Part shown: positions 56,346 to 64,000 of the stretch, piece by piece | How positions within the stretch are numbered: position 1 is the stretch's first letter | Layout: every line of letters starts with the position of its first letter | Origin: Lottia gigantea | Taxonomy: Eukaryota > Mollusca > Gastropoda > Lottiidae | Direction of reading: 5' to 3' | DNA: 64,000 bases | NCBI RefSeq assembly: GCF_000327385.1 | Contig: NW_008708707.1 | Coordinates: 1,379,681-1,443,680, forward strand | The notes under the pieces: model-generated | Databases searched by the model: none | Seen by the model: only the letters and a program-made list of their open reading frames with translations | Told to the model about the DNA's origin: nothing | Made by a program: the position numbers and the translations under genes

Positions 56346-57250
56346 GGATTAAGATAGGATCTTTTCTAGCTGGGTCTCCTTGTCACTGATATAGGACTGA
56401 TTACTGACATGAAAAGGCACCAAGTCGTTTGCATGGAACGAAACATCGGTGGTTCCCATCCTTTTCAGCCTTCGCCCCTGGAGTAATCATTTCAACCCCT
56501 CACACCCAGAAAACAATAGACATTCAAAACATTATAAATTTTCTTCAAACTAAGCATAATAATCACACATAATAATGGATATATAATCATACGATTGCAA
56601 TAAGATGCTCAGTGGGAAGGCTATTGTTGTTTTCTTTGGAACCATATGATATCCCCCCACAAAAAAACAAACTTCTCCTTCATCAGTTGTCCACACCCCC
56701 GAAACTCCCGTGCCACACCCCCTGGGATGAAAACACCCCAAGTTGGGAAAGTTTTGTTCTGGCAAAAATTCCACATTGCATATTTCAAAGCCTTCTCGTT
56801 TATATTTCTTACTCGTTCATGTTTGCAAACTCTTTGTCAAATCGCGACTTTAAATTGCGATATCTTTGACAAGATTTTAAAGTGAGTAGGTTGTTGAGAC
56901 GACAAGTTAACTGTTTACCTTCCTTTTAATGTAGTGAATGAAGAAAACAGTCATATCAATTTTAGTCTCAACATGCACGAATGGAATTTTATTTTAGCGA
57001 AGTAGATCTCACAAAAAAATCAATCCTGTTTTTTAGGTTGTTGAAGCAACGAGTATGGAACACTTACTCCCACAGGTCTTTGCACTGTGGACTTTAAGCT
57101 CTTGAATTTAAAAAAAAACTTAACATCCATTATATAAGCACGGGCCGAGGCATTTATGTGTTCATCGTTTCTGCATCTATTTATGCTAATGAAGGCAACA
57201 CCATACAATGCGCCCGAGAGACATTTTTACCAGGACAGTGGGGTTACCCT
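56346..57250. other. No recognised gene
   Basis: A C-rich patch at 56650-56740 gives two overlapping frames. CAAAAATTCCACATTGCATA near 56763 is a weak family B core. No transposon ends were found. Confidence 0.4.
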
Positions 57251-57359
57251 GGCCATGTATTCTCGAAACGATATTAGCGCTAGGATATCCTGGAATCAAT
57301 GTTAGAAGATAAGAACCTAGGACATCCCAGCGCTAAGGTCGTTTTGAGAATACGCTGCC
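57251..57359. mobile_element. Palindromic foldback MITE family F, second copy
   Basis: It has the same 109-bp layout as the 52779 copy: GGCCATGTATTCTCGAAACG, the loop AATCAATGTTAGAAGATAAG, and the mirrored arm ending GAATACGCTGCC. The loop is identical, the arms carry several changes. Confidence 0.85.
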
Positions 57360-57384
57360 TGCTCTTTCTCGATTGCTAGGGTCA

Positions 57385-57470
57385 TAAACGTGCACAGCCT
57401 GTAGCACACTCGGCCTCGGTATATAATATTTTCACATCCGATCGATTAGACGCTTTTTCCATCAACCCAC
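57385..57470 (-). repeat. Family K tail
   Basis: ACGTGCACAGCCTGTAGCAC, ACTCGGCCTCGGTATATAAT and ACATCCGATCGATTAGACG match K. The copy lies 25 bp from a family F palindrome. Confidence 0.65.
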
Positions 57471-58084
57471 CCGAACTGCATCACTGGCATGGTTAAAAAT
57501 CCCAAAGGTATATTTCGTCCATCAACAAGTTTCTTGTGTCCCAGCGGAACCAACCTTAAAGCATAATAAATAACATCATCTATATCTGTTTGTAATTATT
57601 GATAATTTCGGATCACAAGATGGTTACTAAAGCTTCAATGTGCTGATGACGTCGTAAAGTACTTTGATTTGTTCTGAAAACTAATGGAATAACCTACTTA
57701 TATGATGAGATTTTAGTATTGACAAATCAATTATGTCATCGACTCAGATCTTTGGCAGGTTATTTAATTCTAACCCTCTAAGGAGTATTGTTGGTGGCAG
57801 AATTCTATCGACTCAGTTTTACTTATTAAGAGACAATTCTGGATTTTTTTCTAGTTATGGAGGAGATTTTCAGAACCACTTTTCTACTCCTTATAGTTTA
57901 ATGGAAAAATTGGTAGATTGTTATCAGGATGAATTGTTTGCAAGTAGTAAGTTTCAAAAATTGTTTTGAGATACAAAGATCCTCGATAGATTTTGAAATA
58001 TGTGGGTATAAACAATCCAAGTATTAACGATCCGAACCGCAAAACGAGACCCGAAATCCGTAACAACATCGACGATTCATCTTC
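57471..58084. other. No recognised gene
   Basis: A 78-codon plus-strand frame at 57733-57969 starts with ATG and has mixed composition but no domain or conserved motif that I can name. Confidence 0.4.
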
Positions 58085-58395
58085 ACTTTGTCAAGCTACT
58101 GCGAACGGCGTATTGCAATAGCCACTTTTTATTGTATCACGGAAGTTTGTCAAAGGCAGCGATTTAATTGGATTGTAACTAGTAAATACAACCAATCAGA
58201 GCCTTTGACAGAAAGACTATAAACAATTGGCTGAGCGCGTAATTGAAGGCTGTGATTGACTGTATTCGCAGGCGTACAATCCAATCAAATCACTGCATTT
58301 CCAAACTAAGGTAAACAAGTAAGGTGGCTATTGTAGTCAAGGTGATAGACGTTGTTAGGAGTAGTTTGACATTGTGAAAATGTGTGAAGCTTGGT
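58085..58395. mobile_element. Foldback MITE family H, best copy
   Basis: The left arm reads TTGCAATAGCCAC, ACGGAAGTTTG, GCGATTTAATTGGATTGTAA and ACCAATCAGAGCC. The right arm reverse-complements to TACAATAGCCACC, AGTTTGG, GTGATTTGATTGGATTGTAC and GTCAATCACAGCC. Each arm is about 100 bp. The right end carries TAGTTTGACATTGTGAAAAT, as in the other copies. Confidence 0.75.
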
Positions 58396-58841
58396 CGTAT
58401 CAAATTGTATATCTCTTTACTCGATGTAATGTTGGAGAAATATTGCTTTTGTTGTATATATCTTGGGGGTTGCAAAGTGATAATGGCAATTTCAAAATTA
58501 TATCAATATAATATCACGTAAAAACACTGTATAAAACCAACAAAATCTACGCATACGAAAAACCGTTATTAATTCTTAGATAAGAACGCGGAAGTTATAT
58601 CAAATACGAATATGAAATTGCGTTTTGGGGATCATATTTATTTTGATTTAACACGTAGACACAATGCGAATAATCTACGGTATTTATCTAGCGTATATTC
58701 GCCATTAGCATTTTCATTTACTAACGTCAATTAATCCGCTCAACTGGGAAAGTTTCCTTTTTATTTTATGAAAATTTACATTAAGTACATTAAGTACAAC
58801 AATGCTAATGTCAACGTGGACTCAATATTATTATGACTCCG
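58396..58841. other. No recognised feature
   Basis: AT-rich spacer between two foldback elements; ACATTAAGTACATTAAGTAC near 58778 is a tiny tandem repeat. Confidence 0.5.
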
Positions 58842-58942
58842 GGCCACGTATTCTCGGAACGTGCTAGGGTGTCCTAGAAAAAAACGTTAGAAGTTAAGAC
58901 CCTAGGAAAACCAAGCGCTAAGATAGTTTCAAGAATACCAGT
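58842..58942. mobile_element. Palindromic foldback MITE family F, third, diverged copy
   Basis: GGCCACGTATTCTCGGAACG, GTCCTAGAA, GTTAGAAGTTAAGACCCTAG and GCGCTAAGATAGTTTCAAGA follow the F layout with small deletions in the left arm. Confidence 0.75.
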
Positions 58943-59044
58943 CTACTAGAAGCTGATTTTCAATTTCTCTAACTGTGGTATCGTTAACGCCTCTGAAATC
59001 AAACGTGCGTCAGATTGCTTGCATCCTTTTCTCCATATTTGATA

Positions 59045-59170
59045 TTTGCTGCCGTAGCTCAATACAACTCGTACTGGAAGCAAGGGTTTGATCCCGGCGT
59101 ATGTTGAGATAATACCATCAAATGGAGTAACCAACTTTCTCAGTATTAGTAATGTAGGTCGATGAGGCTG
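59045..59170 (+). repeat. tRNA-derived SINE-like element
   Basis: GCTGCCGTAGCTCAATAC (A box at 59055-59065) and GGGTTTGATCCC (B box at 59084-59095) lie at tRNA-like spacing. GTTGAGATAATACC follows, as in the 29.76-kb element. The A-to-B distance and the lack of a closing acceptor stem argue for a SINE rather than a tRNA gene. Confidence 0.6.
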
Positions 59171-59862
59171 ACGTGGAACAAGTATGTAGTTTCGGATATA
59201 ATAGAGGTCCAATGAGCTTCAGACTGTGCACGTTATTAATCTGGCTGAGATAGTAGCCTACTCGTTTGCACTTTTACAACACTGCAGAGTCGCAGTATGG
59301 TCGCATATATAGCAGTCTGAGTGCGACTGTTTTGTAATTGTTTGGGACCTTTCTCGAGTTTCCAGAACATTTTCCGACGACCCAGTATATTTTGGTCGCT
59401 GTAAGATCACAAATGGTCTCGGTGTGACAGGGATATTATTCAGAAAACGACCGGGCAGTAAAATTTCTTCAGAGCGTGTCGTGTCACTACAAAATGTCAA
59501 GAAAGAAAGACAAAACGTTCTACAAAAACACTTTTATAAAAAGCCAACCACTAATACATTAGTTTGGATTTTTTTCCTGAATGCGGTGCTTTATGAAAAG
59601 GTTTCTCATATTGGCGTGTTGACTGTATAGGTGGCTAGTGGCTTGACAAAACACTTAATGAAAACTGACAACTAAAAGCAGTGCTGGTAATGTAATGGCG
59701 CCACTTTAACTTCCTGTTACACTTTATCAGGAAGTATTTACGACTGGAGACGAAGGAATAAGTGAACTAGGTTTTAATATGATGAAATACCTTCATAGTT
59801 TATACCTAGTTGTGGATAGCGGATATCCACATGCCGCTTGCTCGCTTACATGGTGTTATCTA
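59171..59862. other. No recognised feature
   Basis: Opposite-strand frames at 59258-59500 and 59424-59630 show no domain. Confidence 0.45.
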
Positions 59863-60504
59863 ATGCTCAGTTCACACCAACGGCGCTTAGATGGCGCTTT
59901 AAAGCGGCGTTCAAAGCGGTACCAAAGCGTAACAAAGCTCGACTAAATCGCCAGGGTCGTAATAGATCGTTGGAAAGCTTTGAGCAAAGCTGGATATTCG
60001 GCAAGAGCGCCAAAATTTTTTAAACTGTTTAATAATTTTGGGCGCTCTGTCACGAATTGATTAAAGCGCCGAGAACGTATCAAAGCTTAACAAAGCGTAA
60101 CAAAGTTCAGCAAGCTTGATTCAAAGCGTAGGAAAGCTTAACAGAGCTTTATTCAAAGCGGGGACCCTAGTCTTCACGGTCTGTCACCACTTGATCAAGA
60201 GCGGCATGAAATCGGCCATTTCGAAATTTTCCAATGCGTAACAGAGCTTAACAATGCACAACAGAGCTTGATAATCGTATCAGAGCGTGATTTAAATCGT
60301 CATAACCGCATCAAAGCTTAATAAAGCTTATCAAAGCGTGATTTAAAGCGTAACAAGGCCTGAATAAATCGGTAAAAAATCTGTCCCCAAAGCGTAACCA
60401 ATTCGTATCAGAGCTTATCAGAGCGTAACATTACTTAACAAAAATGATGGCGCTTTGCTCGCCGATTTAAAGCGCGGCATTCGCCGTTGGTGTGAACTAG
60501 GCAT
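59863..60504. mobile_element. MITE family O with internal satellite, 642 bp
   Basis: The left end ATGCTCAGTTCACACCAACG and the right end, reverse-complemented ATGCCTAGTTCACACCAACG, agree at all but two positions over 23 bp. Both ends continue with GCGCTTTAAA nearby. Almost the whole interior is built from short irregular repeats of AAAGCGTAACAAAGCTTAAC. No target duplication could be defined. No transposase is present. Confidence 0.85.
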
Positions 60505-60774
60505 AACTCCCGTTCCTTATCCCTATAAGTCATATACAAGTAAGAAGAAAAACTTCCGTTCCATTTCATTTCATAAAGGTTGTAGGCGCCCTCCTCTAAA
60601 GCTTTCTCATATATAATCGAATCGTTATCCGACTTTTCTAAATAACATTAAGTGTCATTGATAGTGTATGAAACGATAAGTCGATTTCAGGACAAGGCTG
60701 ATTAGATAGAGCTCTATTTATTGTCCAATCCAGATAATGATGCTTGTCATTCAGAATAGTGCCGTTTATCGATA

Positions 60775-61077
60775 CACACTTTTACCCAACGTCAATATGT
60801 TTCCAGAAATGAAAAAGTATGATTAGAATAAACAGTTTGAATGGACGCATAAGTATATCAAGATCGACCAGAACGCCAATCGTATCTATTGTTAAGGTAT
60901 TGCATTAACGTTGTCGTTGGTAGTTCTTCGGTGAAGAAATTTTACCCAACATCAATATATTTCGAGAAATGTAAACACAATCAATGGGTGCATAAGTATA
61001 TCGAGATCGACAAAAACACTAATCATATCTATTGTTTAGGTACTGCATTAATGTTGTTGGTAGTTGTTCATTGAAGA
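60775..61077 (+). repeat. Tandem duplication, about 150-bp unit, two copies
   Basis: TTTTACCCAACGTCAATATG, GCATAAGTATATCAAGATCG, ATCTATTGTTAAGGTATTGC and GTTGGTAGTTCTTCGGTGAA recur in order from about 60941, with around 85-90% identity. Confidence 0.85.
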
Positions 61078-61332
61078 TGTCCAATCGATGACTTTAGTAT
61101 ACCTGAAAGAAAATACCAACGCGTCTTGTGTACATTTATTATCAATAGAGTTATTATCTACTAAACTTTATTTACATATCATAATCAATATCGGCAAGAT
61201 TATGAGGCTTTCATTAGAACACAGGAAACGATGTCCTTAAGAGAACATCTCGGTATATTTATATTGTGGTGACTTTAACGTTGGCAATTAATGAGGTATT
61301 GACTCTTGGATGAACATCATCAAATACTCGGC

Positions 61333-61612
61333 GTTGGAATTAACAAATTGTCATTAATTTTACGTGAACATTTTACTTATACTTGTTGGATTTTGGAATT
61401 GACGTTCGTTTTATGTCAACAGTTTACTTAGTTTTGTTGGCTTCTCGGAATTGACGTTCGCTTTACGTTAACATTGTACTTTTATCTTGGATTTTGGAAT
61501 TGTCAATCGATTTACGTTAACATTGTACTTTTAACTTGGAATTTTGGAATTGTCAATCGTTGTACGTTAACATTTGACTTATTTGTTGGGTTTTTCGGAA
61601 TTGACTTTCTAT
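61333..61612 (+). repeat. Minisatellite, about 52-60-bp unit, five copies
   Basis: TTTTGGAATTGTCAATCG, TTTACGTTAACATTGTACTT and TTAACTTGGA make the unit; the first two copies have GACGTTCG in place of TCAATCG. Confidence 0.85.
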
Positions 61613-62529
61613 AGGAAGGTAAGATAACTTGGTTTTGTTATTAGTGAGGGGAAAATGTTTTTTTTTTTCAACTTAACGCTTTTCGAATCAAACACGTTTG
61701 AAATACTTTGGTTTTGTTGTAAATTTTTAGTCATCTAGTAGGCCTACCAGTATGTATTCTCGTTACTGTTTTTCTGAATTGATTTTCAAGATCATTAAGG
61801 AAGGCTATGGTAAGTTGATCTAACACGTTATGAAATTGTTTTGACAAACTAACAGGGCTGAAAGCTACGTCTACAGTCTGCGTTTTATCTTACTAACGTT
61901 TATCTAATAATACGACAAGATTCGTTCACATAACACATAACACGCAACGTAATGTTTTACTAACTGAACGCAGGGCATAGTTGACGTTTATTAACTTTTC
62001 ATTTGAAGCAATTAAAAGAAAATCGTTATGTAACCTACTGACACGACTCGTCCACTAGAACAAAAAATTCTCAACGAATGGTTTTAAATTGAACGCAGGG
62101 CATTAAAAGCGACCCACGTAAGCAAACGATTAAGTTTTATTACATATAGTGCATATAATGGAATTAAATGCTGTCGAGAGATTTTCCTCATCCGTGCTTT
62201 TAAGAGAACTGTTTGAACGACGTCGGAAGTCAGTGTGATATCTAATCTACTATCATGCATATTATATTATTACTTCGTAAAAACGGATTCTGAAAATAGC
62301 TTCCGGAAGTTATAGTGCAATGTACTTTAGATGGGTATATAATAACATGACGGCATTAAGACCAACTAGGACGAAAACAGAACTTCATTACGTCAACGTC
62401 TGTTAAAATGAGCACTGAGAGGAGTCCGTTGGAACACTATAACATTCGCTGAAATGTCGATCTAACTAAAATTTGAATGAGTTTTTACGTACTACTTTTC
62501 TCCTGTTCGGATTAATGAGGATAGGACAC
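61613..62529. other. No recognised feature
   Basis: Two spaced words GAACGCAGGGCAT occur near 61967 and 62092. Otherwise nothing recognised. Confidence 0.45.
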
Positions 62530-62750
62530 GATATGCAGTGTGCAGTTAGGGAAATATTTCCAGGAAAATGGCAAATGTAGCAAATGTGCCTCGTTAAATT
62601 GTACCATGCGCACGACTAGACACTTTTTGCAATTTCAACCCCTCCGTACTGCTTTACTCATAGGGTAAAACAGAAAAATTGTGATACTGGCAAGGACGTC
62701 GCAGTGTGCAATAAGGGCTATTTTGTCTATGTCAGCTTCTCTGATGTGTA
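62530..62750 (-). repeat. Family B - K - B cluster
   Basis: GATATGCAGTGTGCAGTTAG (B core, minus), GTGCCTCGTTAAATTGTACC with GCACGACTAGACAC (K), and GACGTCGCAGTGTGCAATAA (B core, minus) follow one another within 220 bp. All are in the same relative orientation. Confidence 0.55.
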
Positions 62751-63177
62751 TCTTGGAAAAGAGAAACCGAGCTAAAATGCCGTTCTATTTATAATAAAAC
62801 TACGTCATTTTATGGCTTTTTGTAAGCTGAAACGTAAAAGAATCAGTAACGTAGATTTACCAACAAAAGTAAGAGCCCAGAAGGTTCTGCGCGCTAATGA
62901 CCAGGTTTCAAGGTTCTAGCAAGCATGTCATTGTTCATCCATATAGAATCACAGCAGTCAATAAATATCGATCATTTTAATTACATTGTTGCGTTTACTA
63001 AGAAATCTATAATTATGTAGGTTGTTAGGGCTGAATTATTTTTTTTCCTGTCTTTAATGGAAAATGTTTAACTTCATTTAGTAGTAATTAGTTGACTTAC
63101 ATGAGTTATACTATACAGAAATGGGAGTCGGTATAGAGTTGAGCGTCTTTATAGGAAACAAAAGAAGAACGTTCTCG
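62751..63177. other. No recognised feature
   Basis: AT-rich; nothing recognised. Confidence 0.5.
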
Positions 63178-63320
63178 AATGTCCCTTTTTTTGGCACAAG
63201 AGTTGAAAGTCCTTGTCGGCACAAGATATGAGTGTCCTTTTTGATGGCGCAAAAGTTGAACGTCCTTTTTTGTAGGCACAAGATATGAAAGTCCTTCGTG
63301 TCAGCAGAAAAGATGAATGT
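63178..63320 (+). repeat. Degenerate about 32-36-bp tandem repeat
   Basis: GGCACAAGAGTTGAAAGTCC, GGCACAAGATATGAGTGTCC, GGCGCAAAAGTTGAACGTCC and GGCACAAGATATGAAAGTCC follow one another. The words alternate (AGTTGAA, ATATGA), suggesting a two-unit higher-order repeat. Confidence 0.8.
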
Positions 63321-63959
63321 TGTCGCCATTATAGAGTTGCGCTTCCATCTTGTTTGCACTGTAGTCGAACGTCCGTCAGTGTCCTTCTTTAATTTTCATT
63401 GATAAGAAAAATAAAGTGAAATTATTGATTCCAAAGATGAATAAAAACAAATGGTGAAACAACAATGATGCTACTTAAAAGGGACAGACTGGTTTCATAA
63501 ATCGTGAAGAACTGATATCTCTTGATTTTATATCTAAACCCTTTGTTCAAACAAGGGACATATCATCCAATCCACATTTGAATATGGAAGCGGTTTTATA
63601 TAAGCAGTTTTGTCTTGTTACTATATCCCATTATATATTTCATAGTTCTTTGTATCTAAAACATGTATCAATAAAATATTGTTTAAACTATATGAATATG
63701 GAAAACACAGACTGTCCCTCTGAGGTGGACTATGGTTGAATGATCGACCATTGACAAACGCAAATTGCTTTTCGTGTTTGTAGATAGTGAAACATGAGTA
63801 ACTGGCGGCAACTGCAATCGATTTGTCAGTTGTTCTCAGTTTCTGTCATTGACAATGCTACCCTAGGCAGATATTCCCACATAAAAACAATCTGTCAAAT
63901 TTTAATTATCAACGAAAGAACCAAGACAGGAAGATGGGAACTTTTATTAGGTTCACAGT
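63321..63959. other. No recognised feature
   Basis: AT-rich; no frame or repeat recognised before the edge copy of family A. Confidence 0.5.
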
Positions 63960-64000
63960 TAAGGAACCTTTCTACCAGCTGGTCCTTGGCAAACCTGTTG
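63960..64000 (+). repeat. Family A, cut by the window edge
   Basis: AAGGAACCTTTCTACCAGCT, GGTCCTTGGCAAACCTGTTG matches the start of the conserved family A block and continues past the window. Confidence 0.75.

Noticed and set aside
59045-59100. Functional tRNA gene
   Set aside because: A and B boxes are present but the cloverleaf stems do not close; a SINE head fits better. The same applies at 29759.
1-64000. Retrovirus-like or other large autonomous mobile elements
   Set aside because: I recognised no reverse transcriptase, integrase, transposase or capsid-like coding sequence anywhere in the window, and no long matching terminal repeats.

Overview
This window looks like non-coding chromosomal DNA of a multicellular animal, most likely a marine invertebrate. 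It is AT-rich, has no reading frame of more than about 100 codons outside tandem repeats, and shows no operon structure or dense gene packing. It is crowded with short non-autonomous DNA transposons (MITEs), tRNA-derived SINE-like repeats, foldback palindromes and minisatellites. Phylum cannot be settled by eye; an echinoderm, other deuterostome or lophotrochozoan would all fit. It reads as intergenic or intronic sequence. Only two short stretches look even possibly exonic: 54-285 (+), ending in a stop codon, and 54726-54861 (+). Neither matches a family I recognise.

Repeat families are given letters here. A: dispersed and tandem about 165-bp repeat (3.9, 7.0-7.5, 12.3, 18.6, 31.3, 41.8, 47.0 kb and the right edge). 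B: short repeat centred on a TTGCACACTGCATG motif with tRNA-like A and B boxes, often tandem (2.3-3.2, 8.8-9.3, 30.6, 33.5-35.1, 43.7, 56.3, 62.5 kb). K: SINE-like repeat, mostly its tail, always on the minus strand (11.6, 25.1, 27.1, 28.0, 33.6, 57.4, 62.6 kb). C: 225-340 bp MITE ending TTAAAGGGACAG (5.5, 9.5, 12.5, 14.0, 31.0, 47.1 kb). J: 320-340 bp MITE (5.0, 21.4 kb). D: about 240-355 bp MITE ending AAGGTGCGGGCACA (6.4, 29.4, 40.0 kb). H: foldback MITE (25.7, 29.95, 36.7, 58.1 kb). F: 109-bp near-perfect palindrome (52.8, 57.3, 58.8 kb). O: 642-bp element with its own internal repeat (59.9 kb). hAT-type elements with CAGTGGCG ends are common, one with a perfect 8-bp target duplication (19.5 kb).

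Minisatellites with units of 17 to 60 bp occupy roughly 4-5 kb: 15.5-16.1, 21.9-22.4, 31.5-32.05, 38.1-38.4, 44.8-45.4, 48.6-49.2, 55.05-55.7 and 61.3-61.6 kb. They generate all of the longest reading frames, which I do not regard as genes. Long G or C homopolymers (11-16 nt) recur across an otherwise AT-rich sequence.

The most unusual structure is at 36.87-37.16 kb, where a 124-bp fragment identical to 35422-35545 sits inverted between two 84-bp direct repeats. I see no protein-coding system, CRISPR array, rRNA gene, canonical tRNA gene, retrovirus-like element or clearly autonomous transposon. Nothing here supports a new enzymatic or defence system; the interest lies in repeat biology and genome rearrangement.
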